Assembly (NCBI GenBank): GCA_019426215.1
Contig: CM033402.1
Location: 8,991,246 to 9,055,245, forward strand
DNA length: 64,000 nt
Direction: 5' to 3'
DNA from: Buddleja alternifolia
Lineage: Eukaryota; Streptophyta; Magnoliopsida; Lamiales; Scrophulariaceae
Shown here: positions 48,560 to 60,752 of the stretch, piece by piece
Layout: the number at the start of each line of letters is the position of its first letter
Numbering within the stretch: the first letter of the stretch is position 1
The notes under the pieces: generated by a model
Database searches by the model: none
Seen by the model: the letters and a program-made list of their open reading frames with translations, nothing else
Told to the model about the DNA's origin: nothing
Program-made: the position numbers and the translations under genes

Positions 48560-48930
48560 GGCTGTGTTTGGTTTTGTTTTCAAACCAATTTTGGCCAAAA
48601 CTTGTTTGCTTTACGCTTTTTTGGTAAAAAAAATTGCCAGCTATTGTCTCCCTATTTGTCTCTACTTTTGGGTACCTACTAATTACATCAACTACAATAT
48701 AATCATTTAAAACTTATATTATATTATATTTTTCAATAATTAACTAATTATAAACACGACTTTTCAGACAAAAACTTACATGATTTGACTGCTACAATAA
48801 CTTTTGTCTCTTCTGAAAATAAAATCAAATACAAAACCAAACACATTTTTATCAAAATACACAACTTCCAATAAACATTTTCACCAAAATTTTCACAAAA
48901 AAAAAACCCAAAACAAAACCAAACACAGCC
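48560..48930. mobile_element. Harbinger-type MITE in the leader of copia C
   Basis: The termini GGCTGTGTTTGGTTTTGTTT and AAACAAAACCAAACACAGCC are a perfect 20-bp inverted repeat, flanked by ATA on both sides (48557-48559 and 48931-48933). It lies between the gag ATG (48548) and the 5' LTR. It shares family words with the MITE at 38602-38997 and has no coding capacity. Confidence 0.85.
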
Positions 48931-48945
48931 ATACAGTCTTAAGAT

Positions 48946-49653
48946 TGCTGAAGAAATAGTATAATCGAGATTCTGCCCGAGTCGAGAATCACTCTTTCTT
49001 TAAGACTTTTTTTGCACCTTTTACTGCTAGGTATCAGCAAATAAGCCTCCCAAAATAAATCAGGCAAAATAATATTCAAATAGCAGTATATGAACATACT
49101 TGAATAGAGCAGATTTGAAGAAAAAAAGAAAAATGTGTTTTTTAATGTAATGAAGTAATAATTTCGGATTTAGGGGTCATATATTTATAGGAAACATAGA
49201 GTCACCACTTAAGGGTTGTATTGATTCGGATAGGCTTTGTTGAACTAAAGGTTGCACCTTTTCGTTCAAGCTGAAGAGTCATGGCGCCAAAAATCAAACT
49301 ATTTCAGTTTTATGTGCAAAATATTAATTTTGGCACTCAAATTGAATCAAAATGGTGACTTTTCATACTTCAATTAAAATTCGCAGCAAAACGATATACC
49401 ACGACCATCGACGGCACGCGAGCACACGGTGCCAAGCACCATCACTGGTCACGGCGCGTGTGGTGCAATCTCCACTCCCTTTTTGCTTATAAATATAAGT
49501 ATTCAAGAAAGTACATTTAATATATACGTACTCAACTTCCTTACTTTTCCTATGTGGGATAAAGAACTTCCTCATAAATGTTCCAAACAAGTTTTATTTA
49601 ATTTCTCATTAAACACTTGTTCTACATAAACATTAATCACGAAGATTCCAACA
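48946..49653 (-). repeat. 5' LTR of copia C
   Basis: On the minus strand it runs from TGTTGGAATC to CTTCAGCA. Blocks such as GAGATTCTGCCCGAGTCGA and CTATGTGGGATAAAGAACTT match the LTR at 43305-44084. A TATAAATATAAG motif at 49488 on the plus strand is shared in part with the partner. Confidence 0.87.
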
Positions 49654-49658
49654 ATCTT

Positions 49659-50110
49659 TTCATCATCGATGTTATGCTAAAGTAAGAATTCAAAAACTTC
49701 CGTAGTGATGTGAAAATATATCGCATGGGTTGTTAAACCAAGTCTCAATAAGGTAATTGGGCTCTACAAAAGAGTTACTCTTGATTTTGAACCTAAAATT
49801 TTAAGACTGGCGACAACATTCACTAAACAATTGTAAATATCTTTCTCATCTACCTCCATTTTTTCATAATTTCTATCATCTAATTTTGAATTGTCATTTG
49901 TGAATTAAGGTGTTTTCTATTGTCAAATGTACAAGAAAATACAATTGTGTCGCTGCTATATATAAGTTATAACTTTTACTTTTGTGATAAGCGCTTGATC
50001 CTAATATAATCTTCTTTCCAAACTCTCTTTATTTTTCTCCATTGGTCCTTTAATAGATACACATTTGCAAATTACGTAGGGTTAATTTGTTTAAATCAAA
50101 TCCAACATAA
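49659..50110. other. Intergenic spacer between copia C and the gypsy element
   Basis: AT-rich, no ORF or repeat structure recognised. Confidence 0.55.
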
Positions 50111-50115
50111 TTTCA

Positions 50116-50741
50116 TGATGTAGAACACGAAGCCGAGATGTCTTTGGATAGGTTCGAAGGAAAAAAAGTGAAAAACAAGCGAAAAGTTGTCGGTGAGATT
50201 TCAAACGACCATAACTTTTGATCTGCTTAGAATTACAGGGCCCACGAGATACCAAATTGAAGCTCTTTTTGAGAGAAATCCAATTTAATGGCTAAGGCCA
50301 TTATACATCTAACAGATTGACCCCAAATTCCATCGTTTAGGCCTTAGTTTGGTCTGTTTAGTGTTTTTTTTTTTAATTTTTAGCTTTTTGTTTTATTTTT
50401 AATAAGTTATCTAGTTGTCAAATGGGAGCCCGAATTTCAGCAGGTGTCATCTCGTAAGATGAAGAATTTTTGGGTCAAATTTGGTAGCGTTTAGAGTCCG
50501 TTAGAATTCTAGTGGGTTTTGGAGTCAAAATAGGAGTAGAAGTAGAAGTCCTAGTTTATTTCAGTTAGGAGCCTTTCTTTTACTTCCTATAAATAGTTGT
50601 TGCAGTTTATTTGTCTTTTTAAGATACAATTTTATCATTAATAAAAATTTGAGTTTATTTTACTTTCAAGACTTCTTGAGTTATCTGAGATTTGTAGACG
50701 TGTTCTTTAAATTCTCAAAATTACTAGCTTCTGCTCCGTCA
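50116..50741 (+). repeat. 5' LTR of the gypsy element and primer-binding site
   Basis: It starts TGATGTAGAACACG and ends GCTCCGTCA. The promoter-like CCTATAAATAG lies at about 50586. Two bases after the LTR, TGGTATCAGAGCC (50744-50756) matches the 3' end of initiator Met tRNA. Confidence 0.88.
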
Positions 50742-50776
50742 AGTGGTATCAGAGCCACGGTTTGCCCAGGACGAAG

Positions 50777-51899
50777 ATGGCCAATAGCTGTAAGGATGGT
50801 GAACGCAGTGTAGTCGAAGAACACAGGGCGGATATGAAACAGTTCATGGAGAAAACGCACGCGGGTTTTGCGATCCAAGCCTTGAACGTCGGAATTGTTG
50901 CAAACAGGAACGTTGATCGTGGACATGCTCGCAATGGTGGATTGCCTTTGCTCCAGCCTGCTGTAGGAGATGGTCTTGCAGGATTGCAAAGGCAACGTTC
51001 CCCCTACAGCGTTTAATGAGGACAACATGGCGGAATTCGAGGAGGGCGCTCGTGAACCCCCTTATAATTTTCGTCATGTTAACAGGAGAGACGACGAAGT
51101 AGCCCAAGATTTTTGCCTCAAAATTGAGCTTCCACCTTTCGATGGATATTTCAAAATCGAGGAGTATCTTGATTAGGAATCTAACGTTGAAAAATTCTTT
51201 AAGTACAATAGGGTTCCTAATAACAAACAGGTTCAGTATGTTGCTTACAAATCAATTGGAGGAGCCTCGATGTGGTGGGACTAGTTACAAGAGAATCGCA
51301 GAAGGCAAGGAAGATAACCTGTCTCGACTTGAGGAATGATGAAACAGTTGATGAGGAGACGATTTTTACCTTTGGATTTCGAACAGATATGTACCATCAA
51401 TATCAAAATTGTCGACAAGGCGGGCGCTCTATCAAAGACTATAGTAATGAATTTTTGCGATTGAATGTTCGCAATAATTTGGAAGAAACTGACAATCAAC
51501 AGGCTGCACGTTTTATTGGCGGTTTACATATAAATATTCAGGATCAACTTAGTGTCCATAGAATTAGCAATTTGGACGAAGCCAGTACTCGAGCTAAAAA
51601 AATTGAAACCCAAATTAACCGGCAACCTACATGATGAACAATCTACCTAATTTAACTCTGAAACACCCCAACAGGCTTCGACTAATAGGGGAAAAGCCCC
51701 AATTTTACCTTCAAATAACGCTGCTCCACAAAATTCGCCCCAAATAACCCGAAACCCTTCTAGACAACCACCCTCTTGCCAAAACAAACCAAACAACAAC
51801 CTGTATGCTAAAAATTTTGGGATCAGGTGCTATAAGTGTGGGGAACCAGGGCATCGTTCCGATGAATGCCAAAACAAGAAGGTCAATATGGCAAAATGA
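50777..51899 (+). pseudogene. gypsy gag with CCHC zinc knuckle (broken)
   Basis: The first ATG at 50777 gives MANSCKDGERSVVEEHRADM and stops at 51014. The gag core then follows in other frames: IELPPFDGYFKIEEYLD then a stop, the QYVAYKSIGGASMWW block, and QNCRQGGRSIKDYSNEFLRL (51272-51634). A knuckle CYKCGEPGHRSDEC lies at ~51829-51870. This is the Retrotrans_gag pattern. At least two stops and two frame changes prevent a full-length product. Confidence 0.78.
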
Positions 51900-53935
51900 G
51901 AGATAGGAGATACAGCTCCACCTGAGTTAGTAGATCCTAATGATGAGGGCGAAGATGTTCAGTGGTTAGTCGATTACACAAAAGAAGATGATGAGGGTGA
52001 AGGATCTGTCGCAGTGATTCGGCGTTTACTATTCGAGCAGAAAGTGGAAGAAGATCCCCAACGACAAAATATCTTTCATACACGCTACCTTGTCAATCAA
52101 AAGGTATGCAATGCCATTATTGATAGTGGCAGTAGTGAAAATATTGTGTCTAAAGCCTAGTGCAGAGGTTGCAATTGAAGTCAGAGAAACATCCAAACCC
52201 CTATAAAATCGGGTGGATCAAGAAAGGCGCCGAGACCAAAGTAACTGAGGCTTGTCGAGTACCCTTATCTATTGGTAAACAATATAAAGATGACATTATT
52301 TGTGATATTGTTGACATGGATGCGTGTCAAATCTTGTTGGGTAGACCTTGGCAATTTGATGTAGGGTCTGTGCATGATGGTAAAAAGAATACGTATGAAT
52401 TTTCATTTTGTGGTAGACGTATTATTCTATGCTGTGTACCAAGCCCTTACGCATTGGGAGCATTACTTGATTCAGCGTGATTTTGTGCTGTATAGTGACA
52501 ATTAGGCGCTAGAATTCATCAATAGTCAAAAAACATGAGCAAGATGCATGTTGGATGGATAGAGTACTTGCAGCATTTTACATTTACTCTCAAACATAAA
52601 TCTGGACAACAAAATCGGGTTGCCGACGCCTTGAGTCAGAGGAATGAGTTATTAATTATCTTAAAATCTGAAATTACGAGACTTGACTATCTTCAAGATT
52701 TATATACGGGTGATGATGACTTTAAGGAAACTTGGGAAAAATGCGAATCAAAACAGCCCACAGAGGATTTTCATGTTCAAGGAGGATATTTGTTTCGGGG
52801 AAATCAATTGTGCATTCCACGATCTTCCTTGCGGGAAAAGATTATTCGTGACTTGCATTCGGGAGGCCTTGGAGGATATGTAGGCCAAGACAAGACTATC
52901 CAGTTAGCCGAGGCACGATATTATTGGTCTCGACTAAAAAGGGATGTTGGGAAGTTTGTGCAGCGCTGTCCGATCTGCCAAACTGCAAAGGGAAAATACT
53001 GGTTTGTATACTCCATTACCAGTACCAGAAAATATTTGGGAGGATCTATCTATGGATTTTGTGTTGGGCCTTCTGTGGACTTAATGTGGTATGGATTCAG
53101 TATTCGTTGTTGTTGATAGATTCTCTAAGATGTCACACTTTATCCCTTGCATGAAAACATCGGATGCGAGTCATATTGCTGAACTATTCTTTAAAGAGAT
53201 TGTACGTTTACGTGGTATTCCCAAAACGATAACATCTGATTGGGAAGTAAAATTTTTGAGCCATTTTTGGAGGACTTTGTGGAAGAAATTCAATACTTCT
53301 CTTCAATACGGTACCACGGGTCATCCACAAACTGATGGTCAAATGGAGATTACCAATCGATCATTAGAGAATTTAATTAGATGTATCTCAGGAGATAGAC
53401 CAAAGCAATGGGATACAGCGTTAGCTCAAGCTGAATTTGCCTACAACAGTACAACAAATCGGTCCACTGGAAAACCACCATTTGAAATTGTGTATACTAA
53501 AACCCCGAAGCTTACTGTTGATCTTGTTACGTTACCTAAGCTACCTGATTTTAGTATTGCGGCAGATAATATGGCTACTCGAGTCCACAGTGTCCAAGAA
53601 CAAGTAAGGCAGAATTTGGAAGATGCTAATAAGAGTTATAAAGTTGCTACTGATAAACATCGTCAGTTGAAAGTGTTTGAAGAGGGTGATCTGGTCATGG
53701 TGCATCTGAGAAGAACTCGATTTCCAGCAGGTACTTACAAGAAGCTGAAGAAGAAGAAGTATGGTCCATGCAGAATAGTGAAAAAAAGGGAGATAACGCA
53801 TATGTAGTGGACTTACCTGCCAACAAGGACACTTCATCAACTTTCAATGTGGCGGATCTGTCTGAGTATCACCCATCTGATGAGGCCATATATCCAGAGT
53901 ATAACTCGGGGACGAGTTTTTTTTGGCTGGGGAGA
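51900..53935 (+). pseudogene. gypsy protease-integrase remnant with RT deletion
   Basis: The protease motif NAIIDSGSSENIVS (~52100-52150) and ACQILLGRPWQFD are followed at about 52425 by an abrupt change. FSFCGRRII runs directly into FYAVYQALTHWEHYLI, an RNase H tail, and then FTLKHKSGQQNRVADALSQR. RT, with its YVDD box, is missing. The integrase zinc region (HSGG...[10 protein letters not shown]) and core ([37 protein letters not shown]) are nearly intact; the first part stops near 53085 and continues in the frame starting 53091. No chromodomain was seen. Confidence 0.83.
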
Positions 53936-53936
53936 T

Positions 53937-54560
53937 TGATATAACACGAAGCCGAGATGTTTTTGGATAGGTTCGAAGGAAGAAAAGTGAAAAACAAGCG
54001 AAAAGTTGTCGGTAAGACTTCAAACGACCATAACTTTTGATCTACTTGGAGCTATGGGGCCCACGAGATACTAAATATAAGCTCTTTTTTAGAGGAATCC
54101 AATTGAATGGCTAGGGCCATTTTACGGCTAACAAATCAACCCCAAATTCCATCGTTTAGGCCTTCGTTTGGTCCATTTAGTGTTTTTGTTTTCAATTTTT
54201 AGTATTTTGTATTATTTTTAATAAATTATCTAGTTGTCGAATGGGAGCCCAAATTTCTACACGTGTAATCTCGTAAGATGAAAAAATTTTGGGTCAAGTT
54301 TGGTAGCGTTTCGAGTCCGTTAGAATTCTAGTGGGTTTTGGAGTCAAAATAGGAGTAGAAGTAGAAGTCCTAGTTTATTTCAATTAGGAGTCTTTCTTTT
54401 ATTTCCTATAAATAGTTGCTGCAGTTTATTTGTCTTTTTAAGATACAATTTTATCATTAATAAAGATTTGGGTTTATTTTACTTTCAAGACTTCTTGAGT
54501 TATCTGAGATTTTTAAACGTGTTCTTTAAATTCTCAAAATTATTAGCTTTCGCTCATTCA
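53937..54560 (+). repeat. 3' LTR of the gypsy element
   Basis: It starts TGATATAACACG directly after GGCTGGGGAGAT and ends GCTCATTCA. It is colinear with 50116-50741, with scattered substitutions. Confidence 0.9.
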
Positions 54561-54711
54561 TTTCATCTGGACCAATATTTATCGGCTATCGACCAATAAT
54601 TATCATAAGATCTAGTGACAATGGTTCGAAAAAATTAAAGAAATATTATATTTTAAAAAAAAATTTCGAAAAATACCACAAATTTGACCGGGTGTAAGAA
54701 AATACAACATT

Positions 54712-54835
54712 GCGCCTTGGTGACAGGCGCTATCGACTGACAAAAGTTGATAGCGCCTGTCACCAAGGCGCTATCAACTTTTGTCAGTTGATAGCGCCTG
54801 TGACGAAGGCGCTATCTACTTTTGCGCCTTTGTAC
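54712..54835. repeat. Left subterminal hairpin array of the MULE
   Basis: GCGCCTTGGTGACAGGCGCT (from 54712, 23-bp arm) pairs with its complement at 54749-54771. An overlapping 22-bp stem pairs 54736-54757 with 54767-54788 around a 9-nt loop. The unit GATAGCGCC with its flanks is repeated up to 54835 (AGGCGCTACC). It lies between the left TIR and the transposase gene. Confidence 0.9.
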
Positions 54836-55310
54836 CAGGCGCTACCAGTTTTCTATTTAACCCGGCCCCTACTCTTCGTCTGTTCCCGCATCCATCTTTT
54901 CCCCAAATTAGATATCTGTTCCCGCATCCAATTCAGTCAAATTTTGTGATCTTTTTCCCAAATTATTTATAAGGTAAATTTTAATTATATGCAATTTAGT
55001 TTATGTATTTCAATTATGATACCATTTTACTTAGTAAATATTTTAATCTAGTGCTGTAAGTATATTAAGTCACTAGGTTTATGTATGTTTAGTTTAGTTT
55101 AGTTTAGGTTCATATGATTTAGTTTAGTTTTCAAAATTTATAGGTAATTTTTTTAATTCAATGTTATATTGGTATTTAGTTAAACTTAATTTTTACTAAG
55201 TATATTATTTCATTTTGTCTTGTTATTGGTTTTATTGTTCATAGTTTGTGATATAATTTAGTAGTATTCTGTGGTTTGAACTATAATTTAACAATTGATA
55301 TTTTGCAGAA

Positions 55311-58159
55311 ATGTCGATCCCGAGTACTGTTAAACTTATTATATTCTCGGATGGTGAGGTAATCGAAGAATCAAATTCAATGAGATATAGTAGTATACGT
55401 CCGAGCGCTAACCTGAGAATAGACCGTAAGATCAAATTTGTTAATTTGGTGAGAAAGTTATATGATAGAACCAAAATTGATGTGAATCAATTTTTGTTGA
55501 AAGTTTTTATTAAATATTCATCTGGAGAAGGGGGTACCATTAGGGAGAATTTAATGGAGATCAAAGACGATGAAGATTTGTGGTTTTTCTTGGATCCTAT
55601 CAATGAAGTTTCTACATTGGAGCTTTTTATTGAGAAGCAAATGATACAGTCTCAGGATCCCTTTTCGTCATTGTTAACACAAGTGACGCCGACACCAAAC
55701 CAATTCCCATCATTTTATTCACAACCCTTCTTACCAGATTTAAATATAGGTATAAGCCAAATAGCCGATACACAAGCAGGTAATCTATGTTTTATTTGTA
55801 CATTGTGCCATCATATTTTCTAAAATATTTATTGTTTGTACATAATTCTAATTACTATTTTTTGTGATTGTTTTTTAGGATGTTCAACATCGGGGAATGC
55901 GTATGACGGTGTTGGAATTGCACATAATGAAAATTGGGCGACTAATTCTACACGGGCTTTTCCATTTCCTGATATGCATGCAGGTAAATATTAATTTGGG
56001 GCCAAATGCACATTTTGTTAGACTTTTTTATTATTCCTATATATGCATATTTTATCTTCATGTTTTAACCCTTGGTTCTTTTGAAATTTTTATTTGTGCA
56101 TGTAGGAGGCCCTTCTGAGCATTTTGAGGAAGCCAACTACAATGCTCATTTTTCTAATCACGCAGGGCCGAGCAGTTCAGCCGAACCCCATTTCGATCAG
56201 TTTGAAGATGACGAGAATGTTGAATCAGCAGATTCAGATTACTACCCTTCAGAAAGTGACATGGGTGAAGAAATGAACTATATACCAACTGATACTGATG
56301 ATGATGAGGAGGAAATTGAGGAGGAAGATGTTCCTCCCGCAGTGGCTCAAGAAAGACTTCACAGAGTACTCCCATTTTTTTCCACAAAAGATCCCGAAGT
56401 AGAAGGAGACTCATTAGGTCTACTAAATGGAGTACAAACAAGGGATATGATCTATGATTATCGAATAGGTAATCTTGGGTTGGGTTTGGTATTTGAGAAC
56501 AAAAAGAGCTTGCAAAAAGCGGTGAAAGATTACCACTGTAAGCACCAAAAACGCGAGTACAAGGTGACGATCAGTGAACCAAACAAATGGAAAGTGGTAT
56601 GCAAACACAAAAACAAACCCGAGCATTGTGAATTTGAACTCCGAGCTCATTTCAACGTGAAACTAAACATGTGGATAATTTCAAAATTCGGTAAGTTACA
56701 CTCATGTCTCTTCGATAATACCAGGGAGAAACACCCTAACTTGGACATGAATTTGGTCGCCAACGAACTTATACCACATGTGGAAGAAAATCCGGCATTT
56801 GAGATCAATCAAATAATAGTACTTGTACAGCAGAAATGGAATTGCGAAATAAGTTATGGCAAGGCTTGGTACAGTTTGCAACGTGCAAATGAACTTGTAT
56901 ACGGGACTTGGGAGGACTCTGTGAAAAACTTACCTAAGTTATTGGGAGCTATCAAGAAATGGAATCCAGGCACAATTGTTGAATGGGTACACAAAGATGC
57001 CTATGAAAATCCAAAAGTGTTGAAGTATGTGTTTTGGGCATTCAGGCCGTGTATAGATGGATTCCAACATTGTCGGAGGGTCATATGTGTCGATGGGACA
57101 CATCTATACGCACGCTACAATGGTAAGTTGTTGATTGCAACTACTCTGGATGGAAATAATAACATCTTGCCTCTTGCATTCGCAATCGTTGACAATGAGA
57201 CGAATGAATCCTGGCTTTGGTTTCTACGATGTCTAAGCCACTATTTTGTTTCACCCAATGAAGGCGTATGCCTTCTTTCTGATCGTCATCAAGGCCTATT
57301 AAATGGAGTCAAAGTCGTACGAGCATTTCACCCTCCTCTAGGATGTCATCGATATTGTCTGCGTCATGTGGTTTCAAACTTCAACCACACGTTCAAAAAT
57401 AAAGCTTTGAAGCAGCTATGTTCTAATGCAGGAAACGCACATAGCATTGAAAAATTTGAACGTGAAATGAACAAAATTCGTGCATTGAATGAAGAGGCTG
57501 GAGCTTGGTTGGACAAAATCGATAAAGAAAAATGGACACTTTCACATGACGGAGGGGTGCGAGAAGGCATTATGACTACAAACATGGGAGAGAGCTTTAA
57601 TAATGTGATGAAAACAGCTCGACATCTTCCACCTACAGCTATTGTGGAATTCACATTCCATAAACTTGCCATGTATTTTTGTGATCGAGCGGTAGATGGT
57701 TTAAAAATGAAGAGCAATGGTCCCTTGACAAGACAAGCTACTAAACTCTACGAGAAGGAGACAGATGCTTCCAGTAACCACGAAGTCAGAAAATTTTCTT
57801 ATTCTAACCAAACTGCCCAAGTTTTTTGTCGCGCCCAGTTCGAAAGCCGTGGTCGAAGGTACTCTGTAGACCTTAAAAATCAAAATTGTTCTTGTGGAAA
57901 TTGGACGGCAATTGGAATTCCATGCTCACATGCGATTGCCTTGGCCAAAGCATTGACTTTAAGGTCGATAAATCTTGTTAAACAATATTACGGAGTTGAT
58001 GAGTATATAAAAACATATGAAGGAAGGTTCTATCCGTTGCCTGACAAGTATTATTGGGATACCCCAAATTTTGAGCTAGTCCACGACCCTTATTCAAAGA
58101 AGAAACGACTTGTGGGCAGAAACGTGAGCACTCGCATTCAAAATGAGATGGATTCGTAG
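55311..58159 (+). CDS. MULE transposase (PB1-like N-terminus, MULE DDE core, SWIM zinc finger)
   Basis: Exons 55311-55779, 55879-55983 and 56106-58159 give 875 aa, with GT/AG introns and consistent phase. Residues 1-105 have the PB1-like look (STVKLIIFSDGEVIEE, FVNLVRKLYDRTKID, DDEDLWFFLD). An acidic linker follows. The Mu DNA-binding region contains YKVTISEPNKWKVVCKHKN. The catalytic core has VICVDGTHLYARYNGK (Asp about 521) and LLSDRHQGLL (Asp about 584). The SWIM finger CSCGNWTAIGIPCSHAIALA starts near 786. No stop or frameshift interrupts it. It would bind the TIRs and make 9-bp staggered cuts, in the nucleus. Confidence 0.9.
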
Positions 58160-58385
58160 ATTGTTGAGCACTTTTTTAATAATTTATTGTTTAATTAGTA
58201 ATGAATGTCTATGTTGTAATAGTTTTTGTTTAATAAAATATATTTTCTTTATTTTGGACTTGTTTTTATTGCCTAAATAATTAGAGATAATTCAAGTGAT
58301 AATAAAACTAAATACCATTGAACAATAACTTAACTAATACTAATAAAATACAAAATAGGTTAAACATAATTAGGCAAATAAGGTT

Positions 58386-60752
58386 CTATTGTTGCCTTCG
58401 ACGTTGCAACTCTGTAAGGCAAACAGTGGGATTCACCACCCTTTCGGATCGTCTCCGTCGATCATTTCTCGGTGCCGACTGATCTTGTTGAGTCACGTAC
58501 TCTTGTTCATGAGGTGCGGGGCTGTTCATATCCCAATTTATAGGAACAGGAGAAATATTTCTCTGGTTCTGTGGTGGAGTTGACTCTGTTGCGCCAAAAA
58601 GCATCTCTAAAGGTATTAATGGGTCCGACGAGTATGACCTCCTATAGGAAGTGCCTTCGCCTCCATAGTTAAAACCTTGTCCATATGAAGTACCTTCGCC
58701 TCCATAATTGAAACCTTGTGGCCTCCCATATGAAGCGCCATCTCCACCATAATAGAAACCTTGTAACTGGGGATCGAGTGATGGATGTAAAATTTGTGAT
58801 TGCGGCTCGACTGTAGGACGATATACCGTTGATGGGGGATCGACAGGGTATGGTTGAGTGTGAGTCCACCTTTGTTGTGCATCACCAGTGTGAGTCCATC
58901 CACCTCCTACCATACTAGCAATGTGAGAAAGACTCGATCTGACATTCCCTAATATTCTGTTAGCATCACTGTCAGTCTGATTGACTTGTTGGAGGAGGTT
59001 CTGAATTTCATGACCCTGAAAAAATAAACAAAAGTGTGAGATGAAATAAATAAAAGATTTAGCAAAATATCATACATCAAATCAAATACTAACCACATTA
59101 TCTAGAAGAGGACCCGCCCCTGTTTGGTATGTGTTTCTTGACCAATTCAAGGTACGTGATATATAACGACGAGTGATGGACTGATACCACTCCTCGTAGT
59201 CCGGTGCCGTGCCCACACCCTCAACTCCATTTATAATGCGATTTTCCCGGTTATTCCATATTTCAATTTCCCTCCTGAATTCTCTCGTCCAGTTTCTCGC
59301 ATCTCGTCCCCTGCGATCAATCCTCCTAAAGCGTTCTACTGCCGGTGGAATAGTTTGTACGTAACTAAACTGTCGCATAACACGATCAGGACAGTGCCAC
59401 TCCACAATGTTAAAGCATATCAATGGGACAGATGATGTCCACGCAATCCAATCCAAACATCGTGGAGGCAGATCAGCAATGTCCGGATCAAAAAAAGAGT
59501 ACGGAGTCCAAACAAACTGAAATAAGACAAAATATGATAGAATATTATTAATATCAAAAACATATAATACTTCATAATATAATGGCGTGACTATAATTTA
59601 TTACTCACATGATGATCGGTCATCAAATCAAGCTGCTCCCTAAACGCAGGAAGATTGTTAGCAGTAACAAAGCTCCCTGATCGAGGGGGATACCACCTTC
59701 AATATAAAAAACAAAAATAAGTAAAGAAAATATGATGTTTGTTAATATATATGAATAACTTACCGTTCAGCATGAGGAGCTCGTGCAATGCCATTTATAT
59801 CTATCGGCCCAATTTCTTGAGGAAGGTTTGTAGGCCTAACAACCACTATCCGTGACCATGCCCAAATCTGTTAAAAGTAAATACATTAATCTCATAAGCA
59901 TTCTTAGTTCTAAGTAAGGTAAAAACACAATGTACTGAAACACAATTATCACACCTGTACCAAATTTAATGGACCTGAAATACTTCCTTTGGTTTTCAAA
60001 CATGCCTTTGAGAGTTCCCGGTACAAGTACGCCAATATAGCACTCCCCCAACTATATGTACCGACTTCGGCAATGTCTTCTAAAACCTTTAACCAATAAC
60101 ATGGAATCACGTCTCCGCTACTGTCTGGACACATCACGCCTATCAACAGAAATGCCCAACAGCGTGCTATTTTATCAACATCCTCTTCACTGGAAAGCTC
60201 CGTAATTTGTCTATTCTCCGCACTCACGTGCTCAACAATCGTCTTTGCTTTTACCTTAAACCCTTTACTCGGAAAATCCTGAGGTCCAGTCGTAACCCCT
60301 AGGAGGTTAAAAATCCGGGCTTGATGCTGTTGGTATGTCGCACACTCATCATCAGCAATTACCGGGCGACCGTCTACTGGTAGACCCCATAAAATTGCTA
60401 CGTCCTGGAGAGTAATCGTAGCCTCTCCATTTCGCAAATGAAAAGTGTTCGTCTCCGAACGCCACCTCTCGACCAGGGCAGATATAAGACCCAAATCATT
60501 TTCCAACTTACTTAACTTATAGACACGGTAAAACCCCATTTCATTAAGCTTATGAAGGACACGGGCATCTGGAGCGGTGATATAGGCAGTATGGTATGTA
60601 TGATAGTCTGCTCGTCTAGACCGTAGTAGTAACTCTTGATCATCTCTGTTGAAAACTAATTCACTCCTATGATTGGCCTGCTCGGTCAGCACAGTATTGA
60701 CTAAAGGGCCATATATCCTAGCCTCGGTGCCACTACCACTGGTACTCGCCAT
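58386..60752 (-). CDS. Plant mobile domain (PMD, MAIN/MAIL-like) protein carried by the MULE
   Basis: Five exons on the minus strand: 60752-59955, 59867-59764, 59696-59609, 59516-59094 and 59015-58386. They have canonical splice sites and preserved phase and give 680 aa. The N-terminus is MASTSGSGTEARIYGP. PMD signatures include ALVERWRSETNTFHLRNGEA, TITLQDVAILWGLPVDGRP and CYWLKVLEDI, followed by PPRCLDWIAW and DRVMRQFSYVQ. The C-terminal tail is Pro/Gln/Gly-rich with three GFNYGGEGTSYG-like repeats. PMD proteins (Arabidopsis MAIN and MAIL1) act in silencing and genome stability, and related domains are known inside transposons. It is convergent with the transposase, with stops 227 bp apart. 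It is uninterrupted, so presumably under selection or young. Confidence 0.85.

Larger units (their letters stand above)
43305..49653 (-). mobile_element. Ty1/copia retrotransposon C (complete structure, TSD ATCTT)
   Basis: The LTRs at 43305-44084 and 48946-49653 have TG...CA ends. The host duplication is ATCTT at 43300-43304 and 49654-49658. The gag-pol order on the minus strand is copia. A poly-G polypurine tract adjoins the 3' LTR. No recognisable primer-binding site follows the 5' LTR; a MITE is inserted in the leader. Coding is disrupted and catalytic residues are changed, so the element is not autonomous. Confidence 0.9.
50116..54560 (+). mobile_element. Ty3/gypsy retrotransposon lacking reverse transcriptase (TSD TTTCA)
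   Basis: The LTRs 50116-50741 and 53937-54560 are closely similar; the duplication TTTCA lies at 50111-50115 and 54561-54565. The primer site TGGTATCAGAGCC starts at 50744. The polypurine tract GGCTGGGGAGAT (53925-53936) abuts the right LTR. Coding blocks in order are gag, CCHC, protease, a short RNase H tail, H2C2 and integrase. RT and most of RNase H are absent, giving a 4.4-kb element. It cannot move without help. Confidence 0.92.

Noticed and set aside
50749..51107. Minus-strand ORFs of 61-115 codons in the gypsy leader
   Set aside because: Antisense to gag and the primer-site region; no domain.
54712..54835. Short repeated GGCGCTATC words as a CRISPR-like or satellite array
   Set aside because: The words are arranged as inverted repeats confined to the two MULE ends, so subterminal hairpins explain them.
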